Shown here in pieces: positions 7,492 through 17,111 of a DNA stretch of 37,160 nt (position 1 is the stretch's first letter; every line of letters begins with the position of its first letter). The position numbers were made by a program, and so were the translations under genes. The DNA is from Gammaproteobacteria bacterium (GTDB taxonomy: Bacteria; Pseudomonadota; Gammaproteobacteria; Pseudomonadales; Pseudomonadaceae). The stretch lies in the NCBI GenBank assembly GCA_018816095.1, contig JAHIWP010000004.1:1-37160 (forward strand), written 5' to 3'. The notes under the pieces are model-generated. The model did no database searches, was not told where the DNA came from, and saw nothing but the letters and a program-made list of their open reading frames with translations.

Positions 7492-7514
7492 CAAAAACGC
7501 CAGCAGCGTTTTTG
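7492..7514. other. Stem-loop between ppsA and the hydrolase
   Basis: CAAAAACGC / GCGTTTTTG makes a perfect 9-bp stem with a CAGCA loop. A second dyad AGCACAT-GG-ATGTGCT lies at 7537-7552. Both sit between the ppsA terminator (7563-7585) and the hydrolase start at 7404. They could be operator sites or a back-up terminator; the sequence alone does not decide. Confidence 0.45.
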
Positions 7515-7562
7515 CGCGCAAGCCCCGGAGAGGTGAAGCACATGGATGTGCTGAACACAAAA

Positions 7563-7585
7563 AAGGGCGGGATCAACCCGCCCTT
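7563..7585 (-). terminator. ppsA rho-independent terminator
   Basis: AAGGGCGGG / CCCGCCCTT is a 9-bp perfect stem with a 5-nt loop, 22 bp beyond the ppsA stop. It is followed on the minus strand by a run of seven Ts. Confidence 0.9.
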
Positions 7586-7606
7586 GAATATAACGTTAAC
7601 GCGCCA

Positions 7607-9982
7607 TCAGGCCGATTGCTGACCTTCGGCCAGGAAGAACCAGGTATCGAGCACCGAATCCGGGTTCAACGATACGCTTTCGATGCCCTGCTCCATCAGC
7701 CAGCGCGCCAGATCTGGGTGGTCCGAAGGACCCTGACCACAGATGCCGATGTACTTGCCGGCCTTGTTACAGGCCTGGATGGCATTGCTCAGCAGTTTCT
7801 TCACGGCCGGGTTACGCTCATCGAACAGGTGCGCGACGATACCCGAATCGCGGTCCAGGCCCAGCGTGAGCTGGGTCAGGTCGTTGGAGCCAATGGAGAA
7901 ACCATCGAAGAACTCAAGGAACTCTTCAGCCAGAATCGCGTTGGACGGCAGTTCGCACATCATGATGACCTTCAAGCCATCCTGACCACGGGCCAGACCG
8001 TTGGCAGCCAGCAGATCAACCACTTGGCTGGCCTCACCGAGGGTGCGCACGAACGGCACCATGATCTCGACGTTGGTCAGGCCCATTTCATTGCGCACTT
8101 TCTTCAACGCGCGGCATTCGAGTTCGAAGCAATCACGGAACGACTCGCTGATATAACGCGAAGCACCGCGGAAGCCCAGCATCGGGTTCTCTTCTTCCGG
8201 CTCGTAGAGTTTGCCGCCGATCAGGTTGGCGTATTCGTTGGACTTGAAGTCCGACAGACGCACGATAACTTTCTTCGGCCAGAACGCTGCAGCCAGAGTA
8301 CTGATGCCTTCGACCAGCTTCTCGACGTAGAAATTGACCGGATCGTCGTAACCTGCAATGCGCTTCTCGACGCTTTCTTTGATCTCCGGCGGCAGGCCGG
8401 CAAAGTTCAGCAGCGCTTTGGGGTGCACACCAATCATGCGGTTGATGATGAATTCCAGACGCGCCAGGCCCACACCTTCGTTGGGTAGCTGGGCGAAGTC
8501 GAAGGCACGGTCCGGATTACCGACGTTCATCATGATCTTGAACGGCAGTTCAGGCATGGCATCGACCGAGTTCTTACGAATATCGAAGCCCAGCTCGCCT
8601 TCGAAAATAAAGCCGGTGTCGCCTTCAGCGCAGGATACGGTGACGCCCATGCCGTCTTTCAGCACCTGGGTGGCGTTGCCGCAGCCGACGACTGCAGGAA
8701 TACCCAGTTCGCGGGCAATAATCGCAGCGTGACAGGTACGCCCGCCACGGTTGGTGACAATGGCGCTGGCGCGCTTCATCACCGGCTCCCAGTCTGGGTC
8801 GGTCATGTCGGAAACTAACACGTCGCCTGGCTGGACCTTGTCCATCTCAGAAACGTCATGGATCACCCGTACGCGACCCGCACCGATCTTCTGCCCGATC
8901 GCGCGACCCTCAACCAGCACGGTGCCGGTTTCCTTGAGCAGGTAACGCTCCATTACATTGATGTTAGAGCGGCTCTTCACGGTTTCAGGGCGCGCTTGAA
9001 CGATGTACAGCTTGCCGTCGTCACCGTCTTTAGCCCATTCGATGTCCATCGGACGACCGTAGTGCTTCTCGATGATCATGGCTTGTTTGGCCAGCTCGCT
9101 GACCTCAGCATCGCTCAGGCAGAAGCGCGCACGTTCGGCGCGATCAACGTCGACGACCTTGACCGACTTACCGGCCTTGGCTTCGTCGCCATAGATCATC
9201 TTGATGGCTTTGCTGCCCAGGTTGCGACGCAGAATCGCTGGGCGACCGGCTTCCAGGGTCTGCTTGTGCACGTAGAACTCATCGGGGTTCACAGCGCCCT
9301 GCACCACGGTTTCGCCAAGGCCATAGGCGCCGGTGATAAACACCACGTCACGGAAGCCGGATTCTGTATCCAAGGTGAACATCACCCCGGCGGTACCGGT
9401 TTCCGAGCGCACCATGCGCTGCACGCCGGCAGACAGAGCGACCAATTTATGATCAAAGCCCTGGTGTACGCGGTAGGCGATGGCGCGGTCGTTGAACAGC
9501 GAGGCAAATACCTCTTTAGCAGCACGGATCACATTGTCCACGCCACGGATGTTCAGGAAGGTTTCTTGCTGACCGGCAAACGAAGCGTCTGGCAGGTCTT
9601 CGGCGGTGGCCGAGGAGCGCACGGCTACGGCCATGTTGTCGTTGCCACCGGCCATTTCGGCGAAGGCAATACGAATCTGCTTGTCCAACTCGGCGGGGAA
9701 CGGTGCATCCATGACCCACTGACGGATCTGCGCGCCAGTCTTGGCCAAGGTGTTGACGTCATCAACATCAAGGGCATCAAGGGCCGCATGAATCTGCGCG
9801 TTCAGGCCGCTCTGCTCGAGAAAGTCTCGGTAAGCCTGGGCTGTTGTGGCGAAACCACCGGGCACTGAAACACCGGCACCAGCAAGGTTGCTGATCATCT
9901 CGCCCAGGGAGGCGTTCTTGCCCCCTACGTGCTCAACATCGTGATTGCCGAGCTTATCGAGGGAAACTACGTACTCTACCAA
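7607..9982 (-). CDS. ppsA: Phosphoenolpyruvate synthase
   Basis: The enzyme converts pyruvate, ATP and water to PEP, AMP and phosphate, the first step of gluconeogenesis from pyruvate. The 791-aa product matches Pseudomonas PpsA length when started at the TTG at 9982. That start gives (M)[11 protein letters not shown] and has GGAGA 7-9 nt upstream; an ATG at 10045 adds 21 unconserved residues. Domains: N-terminal ATP/pyruvate-binding domain ([35 protein letters not shown]), the swivelling phosphohistidine domain with [21 protein letters not shown] (catalytic His near 420), and a C-terminal PEP-utilising barrel ([27 protein letters not shown]). It is divergent from its regulator ppsR. Threonine phosphorylation by PpsR next to the catalytic His (the TCH motif) is the known control. 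Confidence 0.97.
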   Translation of the reverse strand: MVEYVVSLDKLGNHDVEHVGGKNASLGEMISNLAGAGVSVPGGFATTAQAYRDFLEQSGLNAQIHAALDALDVDDVNTLAKTGAQIRQWVMDAPFPAELDKQIRIAFAEMAGGNDNMAVAVRSSATAEDLPDASFAGQQETFLNIRGVDNVIRAAKEVFASLFNDRAIAYRVHQGFDHKLVALSAGVQRMVRSETGTAGVMFTLDTESGFRDVVFITGAYGLGETVVQGAVNPDEFYVHKQTLEAGRPAILRRNLGSKAIKMIYGDEAKAGKSVKVVDVDRAERARFCLSDAEVSELAKQAMIIEKHYGRPMDIEWAKDGDDGKLYIVQARPETVKSRSNINVMERYLLKETGTVLVEGRAIGQKIGAGRVRVIHDVSEMDKVQPGDVLVSDMTDPDWEPVMKRASAIVTNRGGRTCHAAIIARELGIPAVVGCGNATQVLKDGMGVTVSCAEGDTGFIFEGELGFDIRKNSVDAMPELPFKIMMNVGNPDRAFDFAQLPNEGVGLARLEFIINRMIGVHPKALLNFAGLPPEIKESVEKRIAGYDDPVNFYVEKLVEGISTLAAAFWPKKVIVRLSDFKSNEYANLIGGKLYEPEEENPMLGFRGASRYISESFRDCFELECRALKKVRNEMGLTNVEIMVPFVRTLGEASQVVDLLAANGLARGQDGLKVIMMCELPSNAILAEEFLEFFDGFSIGSNDLTQLTLGLDRDSGIVAHLFDERNPAVKKLLSNAIQACNKAGKYIGICGQGPSDHPDLARWLMEQGIESVSLNPDSVLDTWFFLAEGQQSA

Positions 9983-10153
9983 GGTGATCTCTCCACTAAG
10001 GTGTTGGAAAAGCTCAAGGGGCTGGGGAAACTCGCCGGCATACATGCCCGCACGATTGTGGCCTGGCCCTGGAAAATAAGTAACAATGCCGGCCAGATCG
10101 GCCCTGCAAAGGCGGGCCTATGATAGCCAAGATTCGTCCTCAGCTTAAGGCCC

Positions 10154-10981
10154 ATGGCACAAATGAAACGAACCGCTTTTTTCATCTCCGATGGCACCGG
10201 CATCACTGCCGAAACCCTGGGCCAAAGTCTGCTAGCCCAATTTGAAACTATCGACTTCACCAAACTCACGCGACCCTACATCGATAGCGTGGAAAAAGCG
10301 CGCGCAATGGTACAACAAATCAACAGCGCAGCCGAGAAGGACGGCTCTAGACCGATCATTTTCGACACCATCGTCAATCAGGACATACGCGACATCCTGG
10401 CTGAGTCCGAAGGTTTTATGATCGATATCTTCTCGAGTTTTCTGGCCCCTCTGGAACAGGAACTGACCTCACATTCCTCTTACTCCGTCGGCAAGTCACA
10501 CTCCATCGGCCACAACTCCAACTACATGGAGCGTATTGAAGCGGTCAACTTCGCCTTGGATAACGACGACGGTGCACGCACTCATTACTACGACAAAGCT
10601 GATTTGATCCTGGTCGGCGTATCACGCTGCGGTAAAACCCCAACCTGCCTATATATGGCCATGCAATATGGCATCCGCGCCGCCAACTACCCGCTGACCG
10701 AAGACGACATGGAGCGTTTGCAGCTGTCGCCGGCCTTGAAAAAGTACAAGGACAAGCTGTTCGGCCTGACCATCGATCCGGATCGCCTCACCGCCATTCG
10801 CAACGAGCGCAAACCCAACAGCCGCTACGCCAGTTATGCCCAGTGCGAATTTGAAGTACGCGAAGTGGAAAACCTGTTCCGCCGCGAAAACATCAATTTC
10901 ATCAATTCCACGCATTTCTCGGTAGAAGAAATATCGGCCAAGATCCTGGTGGAAAAAGGTGTTGAGCGCCGCTTTAAGTAA
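10154..10981 (+). CDS. ppsR: PpsR, PEP synthase regulatory kinase/pyrophosphorylase (DUF299)
   Basis: The bifunctional regulator inactivates PpsA by ADP-dependent threonine phosphorylation and reactivates it by phosphate-dependent removal. The 275-aa product has the family N-terminus ([22 protein letters not shown]), the [18 protein letters not shown] segment and a P-loop [11 protein letters not shown] at residues 155-165. Family members often have Ser at the position that is Cys159 here; this should not abolish nucleotide binding. The start ATG at 10154 is preceded by TTAAGG; a second Met at 10163 is possible. It diverges from ppsA across 171 bp and ends at a shared bidirectional terminator. 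A TATGAT at 10119-10124 could be its -10 element, but I see no good -35. Confidence 0.95.
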   Translation: MAQMKRTAFFISDGTGITAETLGQSLLAQFETIDFTKLTRPYIDSVEKARAMVQQINSAAEKDGSRPIIFDTIVNQDIRDILAESEGFMIDIFSSFLAPLEQELTSHSSYSVGKSHSIGHNSNYMERIEAVNFALDNDDGARTHYYDKADLILVGVSRCGKTPTCLYMAMQYGIRAANYPLTEDDMERLQLSPALKKYKDKLFGLTIDPDRLTAIRNERKPNSRYASYAQCEFEVREVENLFRRENINFINSTHFSVEEISAKILVEKGVERRFK

Positions 10982-11006
10982 ACGCTATAAACACTTGATA
11001 TAAAAG

Positions 11007-11034
11007 AAAAAGGCCCGACAACTTCGAGCCTTTT
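11007..11034. terminator. Bidirectional terminator between ppsR and prpF
   Basis: AAAAGGC / GCCTTTT with an inner CGA/TCG pairing forms a stem with A-rich and T-rich flanks. It lies 25 bp after the ppsR stop and 14 bp before the end of convergent prpF, so it can serve both. Confidence 0.75.
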
Positions 11035-11048
11035 CTCAGGCTGCTGAT

Positions 11049-12236
11049 TTAGATCGAGTCGCCAGGAACCCGCACCCAACCTTCCATCAGAATCCGCGCA
11101 CTACGCGACATAATCGCCTTAGTCACCGTCCACTGGCCGTCAACCAGCGCCGCCTGAGCGCCAACGCGCAATGTCCCGGATGGATGACCAAAGCGCACCG
11201 CTTCGCGTGCACTGCCACCCGCAGCCAAATTAACCAGCGTGCCCGGAATCGCCGCCGCCGTGCCGATAGCCACAGCACAGGTGCCCATCATCGCGTGGTG
11301 CAGCTTGCCCATCGACAGCGCGCGCACCAGTAAATCGACATCAGCCTCCTGCACTGTTTTGCCGCTGGACGAGAGGTAATCCTTGGGCTTGGCGACGAAG
11401 GCGATCTTCGGCGTGTGCTGCCGGGTAGCCGCTTCTTCTGCAGTTTTGATCAGGCCCATGCGCAAGGCACCTGCCACACGAATCTTCTCGAAGCGCGCCA
11501 ATTGCTCCGGATCACCGTTGATCTGCTCGCGCAGCTCGCTGCCGCTGTAGCCAATGTCTTCGGCGTTGACGAACACGGTGGGGATACCGGCCGTGATCAT
11601 GGTCGCTTTGAAAGTACCGACGCCCGGCACGTCCAGATCATCGATCAGGTTACCGGTGGGGAACATCGAACCGCCTTCCTCACCATCGTCAGACGGATCA
11701 AGGAACTCCAGCACAATCTCGGCAGCGGGAAAGGTCACCCCATCCAGCTCGAAGTCGCCGGTTTCCTGCACCTGGCCATTGCTAACCGGCACATGGGCAA
11801 TGATGGTTTTCTGGATATTTGCCTGCCAGATACGCACCTCGCACATACCGTTCTGCGGAATGCGCGACGGGTCAACCAGGCCGGCGTGCAGGGCAAACGC
11901 GCCAGCGCCCGTGGACAGATTGCCGCAGTTACCGCTCCAATCGACGAAGGCCTTGTCGATCGACACCTGGCCGTAGAGGTAGTCGACATCGTGATCCGGC
12001 TGGCTGCTCTTCGACAGAATCACGCATTTCGAGGTCGAGGATGTCGCCCCACCCATGCCATCAATTTGCGCGGCATAAGGATCGGGGCTGCCAATCACCC
12101 GCATAAACAGCTTATCGCGCGCCGCTCCTGGCACTTGGCAGCTCTGCGGCAGGTCTTGCAGGCGGAAGAACACGCCCTTACTGGTACCGCCACGCATATA
12201 GGTGGCGGGGATTTTGATCTGGGGTAACTGAGACAT
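11049..12236 (-). CDS. prpF: 2-methylaconitate cis-trans isomerase PrpF
   Basis: PrpF isomerises the 2-methylaconitate made by AcnD so that it can be hydrated to 2-methylisocitrate in propionate catabolism. The 395-aa product starts at the ATG at 12236 (AGG 8 nt upstream) with IPATYMRGGTSKGVFFR, the conserved PrpF/AcnD-accessory N-terminus. Other conserved blocks are GMGGATSSTSKC, DWSGNCGNLSTGAGAFAL (with the family Cys) and MGKLHHAMMGTCAVAIGTAAAIPGT. It is last in the operon and 131 bp from acnD. That gap contains a palindrome and a two-hairpin repeat, which may lower its expression relative to acnD. No prpD follows; the next gene is convergent ppsR. Confidence 0.95.
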   Translation of the reverse strand: MSQLPQIKIPATYMRGGTSKGVFFRLQDLPQSCQVPGAARDKLFMRVIGSPDPYAAQIDGMGGATSSTSKCVILSKSSQPDHDVDYLYGQVSIDKAFVDWSGNCGNLSTGAGAFALHAGLVDPSRIPQNGMCEVRIWQANIQKTIIAHVPVSNGQVQETGDFELDGVTFPAAEIVLEFLDPSDDGEEGGSMFPTGNLIDDLDVPGVGTFKATMITAGIPTVFVNAEDIGYSGSELREQINGDPEQLARFEKIRVAGALRMGLIKTAEEAATRQHTPKIAFVAKPKDYLSSSGKTVQEADVDLLVRALSMGKLHHAMMGTCAVAIGTAAAIPGTLVNLAAGGSAREAVRFGHPSGTLRVGAQAALVDGQWTVTKAIMSRSARILMEGWVRVPGDSI

Positions 12237-12261
12237 GGTGATTACCTGGCCTTATAAACCC

Positions 12262-12333
12262 TAGGGTGGATAGTGTTTTTCCATCCACCGCTCAACGTTG
12301 TCATGGTGGATCGGTGAAACGTGATCCACCCTA
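12262..12333. repeat. Two-hairpin inverted repeat (REP/BIME-like) between acnD and prpF
   Basis: A 72-bp element is bounded by 10-bp terminal inverted repeats TAGGGTGGAT (12262-12271) and ATCCACCCTA (12324-12333). Inside are two mirrored hairpins: GGTGGAT/ATCCACC (12265-12289, 11-nt loop) and GGTGGATC/GATCCACC (12305-12330, 10-nt loop). GTAGGGTGGA-type sequences are common intergenic repeats in Pseudomonas, so this is probably a dispersed, non-autonomous repeat. I see no second copy in the window. Confidence 0.75.
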
Positions 12334-12339
12334 CGAAAG

Positions 12340-12361
12340 ACCGGGGCGTTAACGCCCCGGT
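12340..12361. terminator. 22-bp perfect palindrome just downstream of acnD (weak terminator or attenuator)
   Basis: The core CCGGGGCGTTAACGCCCCGG is flanked by A/T to make 22 bp of perfect symmetry, 6 bp past the acnD stop. The minus-strand tail TCTTTC is only mildly U-rich, so partial termination before prpF, or an mRNA-stabilising 3' hairpin, is more likely than a full stop. Confidence 0.55.
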
Positions 12362-12367
12362 GGTCAA

Positions 12368-14989
12368 TCAGCCCTTGGTGGACTCCAGGAAGTCCTGAGC
12401 AAAGCGCTGCAGCACACCGCCCGCCTCGTAGATCAAGACTTCTTCGTTGCTGTCCAGGCGACAGGTCATCGGCACTTCAACGCGCTCGCCATTGCGACGT
12501 GTGATCACCAACGTCATGGTTGCGCGCGGCTTGCGCTCACCGATCACGTCATACACTTCAGTGCCGTCGATACCCAGGGTCAGGCGTGTAGTGCCTGGTT
12601 TGAACTCCAGCGGTAGCACGCCCATGCCGATCAAGTTAGTGCGGTGAATACGCTCGAAACCTTCGGCGGCAATCACCTCAACACCGGCCAAGCGTGGCCC
12701 CTTGGCGGCCCAGTCACGCGAGCTGCCCTGGCCATAGTCGGCGCCGGCAATGATGATCAGATTCTGCTTGCGCCCCATATAGGTTTCGATGGCTTCCCAC
12801 ATGCGCATGACCTGGCCTTCCGGCTCAACCCGCGCCAGCGAACCCTTCTTCACCTGCCCATCCACCACGGCCATTTCGTTGACCAGTTGCGGGTTGGCGA
12901 ACGTGGCGCGCTGCGCGGTCAGGTGATCGCCGCGGTGGGTGGCGTAAGAGTTGAAGTCCTCTTCCGGCAAGCCCATTTTGTGCAGGTACTCGCCCGCTGC
13001 CGAGTTCAGCAGAATGGCGTTGGAGGGCGACAGGTGGTCGGTGGTGATGTTGTCCGGCAGCACCGCCAACGGCCGCATGCCCTTGAGCGTGCGCTCACCG
13101 GCCAGCGCACCTTCCCAATACGGCGGACGACGAATGTAGGTCGACATCGGGCGCCAGTCGTACAACGGGCTTTCAGCCTCCTGCACAGCACCCAGGTCAA
13201 ACATCGGGATGTAAACCTGACGGAACTGCTCCGGCTTGACGCTGGCCGCGACGATGGCATCGATCTCTTCGTCGCTCGGCCACAGGTCTTTCAGGGTGAC
13301 CGGATTGCCCTGCTGGTCATGCCCGAGCACGTCTTGCTCGATGTCGAAACGCATGGTGCCGGCAATGGCATACGCCACCACCAACGGCGGTGAAGCGAGG
13401 AACGCCTGCTTGGCGTAAGGGTGAATACGCCCGTCGAAGTTGCGGTTGCCCGACAGTACGGCGGTGGCGTACAGATCACGGTCGATGATCTCCTGCTGGA
13501 TCAGCGGATCCAGCGCACCGGACATGCCATTACAGGTGGTGCAGGCGTAGCCAACAATGCCGAAACCGAGTTGTTCCAACTCGGACAGCAGGCCTGCGTC
13601 CTCCAGATACAGCTTGGCGACCTTGGAGCCTGGTGCGAACGAGGTCTTGACCCAAGGTTTGCGCAGCAAGCCGAGCGCATTGGCCTTCTTCGCCAGCAAG
13701 CCCGCAGCCACCACATTGCGCGGGTTGGAGGTGTTGGTGCAGCTGGTGATGGCCGCGATAATCACCGCGCCGTCGGGCATCAAACCGTCAGCTTCCTCAA
13801 CCTTGCCGGATGCCAGCTTGGCTTCGTCTGCAATGCCGCGCTCGTGCAGTGCCGAGGTTGGCAGGCGGCGATGCGGGTTGCTCGGTCCGGCCATATTGCG
13901 CACCACAGACGACAGGTCGAAGCTCAGCACCCGCTCGTATTCGGCAGTAACCAGCGCATCAGCCCAGAGACCGGTGGTCTTGGCGTAATGCTCGACCAAC
14001 GCCACCTGCTCCGGTTCGCGGCCGGTGAGTTTGAGGTAATCGATGGTCTGCTGGTCGATGTAGAACATCGAAGCAGTGGCACCGTATTCCGGGCACATAT
14101 TGGAAATGGTCGCACGATCGCCAATGGTCAGGCTGTTGGCACCCTCACCGTAGAACTCAACCCAGGCACCGACCACGCGCTCAGCACGCAGGAACTCGGT
14201 GATGGCCAGGACGATGTCGGTAGCGGTAATACCGGGCTGACGCTTGCCGGTCAGCTCGACACCGACGATATCCGGCAGGCGCATCATCGATGCGCGGCCC
14301 AGCATCACCGTCTCAGCTTCCAGGCCACCAACACCCACGGCGATTACGCCCAGGGCATCGACGTGCGGAGTGTGGCTGTCCGTGCCGACGCAGGTGTCCG
14401 GGAAGGCCACGCCGCCACGCGCCTGAATCACCGGGCTCATTTTCTCCAGGTTGATCTGGTGCATGATGCCGTTGCCGGCCGGGATCACGTCGACGTTCTT
14501 GAATGCAGTCTTGGTCCACTCGATAAAGTGGAAGCGGTCTTCGTTGCGACGGTCCTCGATGGCGCGGTTCTTATCGAACGCGTCCGGGTCGAAGCCCGGC
14601 GCTTCGACAGCCAGCGAGTGATCGACGATCAGCTGAGTCGGCACCACCGGATTAACCTTGGCCGGGTCACCGCCCTGCTCGGCAATCGCATCACGCAGGC
14701 CAGCCAGGTCGACCAACGCGGTCTGGCCAAGAATGTCGTGGCACACCACGCGGGCCGGGTACCAGGGGAAATCCAGGTCGCGCTTACGTTCAATCAGCTG
14801 CTTCAGCGACTCAGTCAAGATCGCCGGATCACAGCGCCGCACCAACTGCTCGGCCAGCACGCGCGAGCTATACGGCAGCTTGGCGTAGGCACCGGGCGCG
14901 ATAGCATCCACCGCCTCGCGGGTGTCGAAGTAGTCCAACACGGTGCCGGGCAACGGCTTACGGTGTTGGCTGTTGAGGGTAATGGTCAT
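12368..14989 (-). CDS. acnD: AcnD, Fe-S dependent 2-methylcitrate dehydratase
   Basis: AcnD is the aconitase-family enzyme of the methylcitrate cycle that dehydrates 2-methylcitrate. The 873-aa product is full length. Three cysteines expected to ligand the 4Fe-4S cluster are present: Cys417 in SCTNTSNPRN, and Cys483 and Cys486 in YACTTCNGMSG. Conserved active-site blocks include DTCVGTDSHTPHVDALG (about 198-214) and, in the C-terminal swivel domain, DNITTDHLSPSNAI and GADYGQGSSRDWAAKG. The ATG at 14989 lies 2 bp from the prpC stop, so translation is probably coupled. Unlike PrpD, it needs PrpF to complete the step, and prpF is the next gene. It could be mistaken for AcnA; the operon context and adjacent prpF settle it. 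Confidence 0.95.
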   Translation of the reverse strand: MTITLNSQHRKPLPGTVLDYFDTREAVDAIAPGAYAKLPYSSRVLAEQLVRRCDPAILTESLKQLIERKRDLDFPWYPARVVCHDILGQTALVDLAGLRDAIAEQGGDPAKVNPVVPTQLIVDHSLAVEAPGFDPDAFDKNRAIEDRRNEDRFHFIEWTKTAFKNVDVIPAGNGIMHQINLEKMSPVIQARGGVAFPDTCVGTDSHTPHVDALGVIAVGVGGLEAETVMLGRASMMRLPDIVGVELTGKRQPGITATDIVLAITEFLRAERVVGAWVEFYGEGANSLTIGDRATISNMCPEYGATASMFYIDQQTIDYLKLTGREPEQVALVEHYAKTTGLWADALVTAEYERVLSFDLSSVVRNMAGPSNPHRRLPTSALHERGIADEAKLASGKVEEADGLMPDGAVIIAAITSCTNTSNPRNVVAAGLLAKKANALGLLRKPWVKTSFAPGSKVAKLYLEDAGLLSELEQLGFGIVGYACTTCNGMSGALDPLIQQEIIDRDLYATAVLSGNRNFDGRIHPYAKQAFLASPPLVVAYAIAGTMRFDIEQDVLGHDQQGNPVTLKDLWPSDEEIDAIVAASVKPEQFRQVYIPMFDLGAVQEAESPLYDWRPMSTYIRRPPYWEGALAGERTLKGMRPLAVLPDNITTDHLSPSNAILLNSAAGEYLHKMGLPEEDFNSYATHRGDHLTAQRATFANPQLVNEMAVVDGQVKKGSLARVEPEGQVMRMWEAIETYMGRKQNLIIIAGADYGQGSSRDWAAKGPRLAGVEVIAAEGFERIHRTNLIGMGVLPLEFKPGTTRLTLGIDGTEVYDVIGERKPRATMTLVITRRNGERVEVPMTCRLDSNEEVLIYEAGGVLQRFAQDFLESTKG

Positions 14990-14991
14990 GG

Positions 14992-16155
14992 TTATGGACG
15001 CTCCTTGAGCGGCACGAACTTGACGTCTTCCGGGCCCACGTAGTTAGCGCTCGGGCGGATAATCTTGCCGTCGATGCGCTGCTCAATCACGTGGCTGGAC
15101 CAGCCTGAGGTGCGCGCGATGACGAACAATGGGGTGAACATCGCGGTCGGCACACCCATCATGTGGTAGCTGACGGCGCTGAACCAATCGAGGTTGGGGA
15201 ACATCTTCTTGATTTCCCACATGGTCGATTCCAGGCGCTCGGCAATGTCGTACATCTTCATGTTGCCCTGTTCGGCAGACAGCTCGCGCGCAACGTCCTT
15301 GATCACCTTGTTACGTGGATCGCTGACGGTGTAGACCGGGTGACCGAAGCCGATCACCACTTCCTTCTTCTCGACGCGCGCACGGATATCGGCCTCGGCC
15401 TCATCCGGATTGTCGTAGCGCTTCTGAATTTCAAATGCCACTTCGTTGGCGCCGCCGTGCTTCGGCCCGCGCAACGCACCAATACCGCCCGCGATGCACG
15501 AGTACATGTCCGAACCGGTGCCGGCGATTACCCGCGAGGTGAAGGTGGAGGCATTGAACTCATGCTCGGCATACAGGTTGAGCGAGGTGTGCATGGCACG
15601 CACCCAGGACTCGCGCGGCTTTTCACCGTGCAACAGGTGCAGGAAATGGCCGCCGATGGAGTCATCGTCGGTTTCCACCTCGATGCGCTTGCCGTTGTGG
15701 CTGAAGTGATACCAATACAGCAGCGCGCTGCCCAAGGAAGCCATCAGCTTGTCGGCAATATCACGGGCACCCGGGTGGTTGTGGTCGTCTTTCTCCGGCG
15801 ACACACAACCGAGCACCGACACCGCGGTGCGCATCACGTCCATCGGGTGCGCCGACGGCGGCAGCTGCTCAAGACTGACCTTGAGGCTTGCCGGCAAGCC
15901 ACGCAGGGCCTTGAGTTTGGCTTTGTAGCCTGCCAGTTCAGCGACGTTAGGCAGTTTGCCGTGCACCAGCAGGTGAGCGATCTCTTCGAAGTCGCAGCGA
16001 TTGGCAAAATCGAGCACATCATAGCCACGGTAATGCAGGTCGTTACCGGTACGGCCAACGGTGCACAGGGCGGTATTACCGGCGGCGGTGCCGCTCAGTG
16101 CCACTGACTTCTTCGGCTTGAAGCCCGGGGTGGTGGTTTCTGGGGTCGCACTCAT
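14992..16155 (-). CDS. prpC: 2-methylcitrate synthase PrpC
   Basis: PrpC condenses propionyl-CoA with oxaloacetate to 2-methylcitrate. The product is 387 aa from the ATG at 16155, with GAGGAG 9 nt upstream; the 22 further in-frame codons upstream are ignored. Citrate-synthase signatures include FSHNG at about residues 178-182, [11 protein letters not shown] and the catalytic-loop [19 protein letters not shown]. The N-terminus [22 protein letters not shown] is typical of PrpC rather than GltA. It lies between prpB (71 bp upstream) and acnD (2 bp downstream) in a single minus-strand operon. Confidence 0.96.
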   Translation of the reverse strand: MSATPETTTPGFKPKKSVALSGTAAGNTALCTVGRTGNDLHYRGYDVLDFANRCDFEEIAHLLVHGKLPNVAELAGYKAKLKALRGLPASLKVSLEQLPPSAHPMDVMRTAVSVLGCVSPEKDDHNHPGARDIADKLMASLGSALLYWYHFSHNGKRIEVETDDDSIGGHFLHLLHGEKPRESWVRAMHTSLNLYAEHEFNASTFTSRVIAGTGSDMYSCIAGGIGALRGPKHGGANEVAFEIQKRYDNPDEAEADIRARVEKKEVVIGFGHPVYTVSDPRNKVIKDVARELSAEQGNMKMYDIAERLESTMWEIKKMFPNLDWFSAVSYHMMGVPTAMFTPLFVIARTSGWSSHVIEQRIDGKIIRPSANYVGPEDVKFVPLKERP

Positions 16156-16226
16156 CGCTTCTATCTCCTCATCCGATCCGGTCGGGTGGTTCTTTTTATT
16201 GGCAGGCGCGCTGGCCCGCATTCCGG

Positions 16227-17111
16227 TTATTTCTTGGCGGCGAACAACGCATCCAGACTCTGCTCGAACGCGTGGTAGTTGATGCGATCGTAGAGCTCCA
16301 TACGCGTCTGCATGGTGCCGACCACATTCTTCTGCGTGCCGTCGCGGCGCACGGCCATGTAGACGTTTTCAGCCGCCTTGTTCATCGCACGGAAAGCCGA
16401 CAGCGGGTACAGCACCAGGCCGACATCCACCGAGGCCAGCTCTTCAGTGGTGTACAACGGCGTGGCACCAAACTCGGTGATGTTGGCCAGAATCGGTGCC
16501 TTGACCCGATCGGCGAAAGTTTTGTACATCGCCAGCTCGGTGATCGCTTCGGGGAAGATCATGTCGGCACCGGCCTCGACACAGGCGGCGGCGCGGTCCA
16601 GCGCCGAGTTCAAGCCTTCAACCGCCAGCGCATCGGTGCGCGCCATGATCACGAAGCTGTCGTCGGTACGCGCATCAACGGCAGCCTTAATACGGTCGAC
16701 CATCTCCTGCTGGGAAACGATTTCCTTATTAGGGCGATGGCCGCAACGCTTGGCACCGACCTGGTCTTCGATATGAATCGCCGCGGCGCCGAACTTGATC
16801 ATCGATTTGACCGTACGCGCGACGTTAAAGGCCGAGCTGCCAAAACCGGTGTCGACATCAACCAACAGCGGCAAGTCGCACACATCGGTAATGCGCCGTA
16901 CATCGGTGAGCACGTCATCCAGGCCGGTGATGCCCAGGTCCGGCAAGCCGAGTGAACCCGCCGCCACGCCACCGCCAGACAGGTAGATCGCCTTGAAACC
17001 GGCACGCTTGGCCAGCAATGCATGGTTGGCATTGATGGCGCCGATAACTTGCAGCGGATGCTCTTCGGCAACCGCATCGCGGAAACGCTGACCGGGACTT
17101 TTCATGCTCAT
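16227..17111 (-). CDS. prpB: 2-methylisocitrate lyase PrpB
   Basis: PrpB cleaves 2-methylisocitrate to pyruvate and succinate, the last step of the methylcitrate cycle. The 294-aa product belongs to the isocitrate lyase/PEP mutase superfamily. Its motifs are [18 protein letters not shown], the metal-binding DVDTGFGS (about residues 86-93) and the catalytic loop KRCGH (121-125), which holds the active-site cysteine. The start ATG at 17111 overlaps the GntR stop as ATGA, with GAGGTG just upstream. A second ATG at 17105 is better spaced from that site and may be the true start; the difference is two residues. Confidence 0.96.
   Translation of the reverse strand: MSMKSPGQRFRDAVAEEHPLQVIGAINANHALLAKRAGFKAIYLSGGGVAAGSLGLPDLGITGLDDVLTDVRRITDVCDLPLLVDVDTGFGSSAFNVARTVKSMIKFGAAAIHIEDQVGAKRCGHRPNKEIVSQQEMVDRIKAAVDARTDDSFVIMARTDALAVEGLNSALDRAAACVEAGADMIFPEAITELAMYKTFADRVKAPILANITEFGATPLYTTEELASVDVGLVLYPLSAFRAMNKAAENVYMAVRRDGTQKNVVGTMQTRMELYDRINYHAFEQSLDALFAAKK

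Noticed and set aside
9983..10045. ATG start of PpsA at 10045
   Set aside because: It adds 21 residues absent from the family. The TTG at 9982 gives the conserved N-terminus and the expected length, and has GGAGA upstream.
11415..12227. Plus-strand frame of 270 codons
   Set aside because: It is antisense to prpF with artefactual composition.
13421..15043. Plus-strand frame of 540 codons
   Set aside because: It is antisense to acnD, a shadow caused by GC-rich codon bias. Its His/Gln/Val-rich composition is typical of such artefacts.
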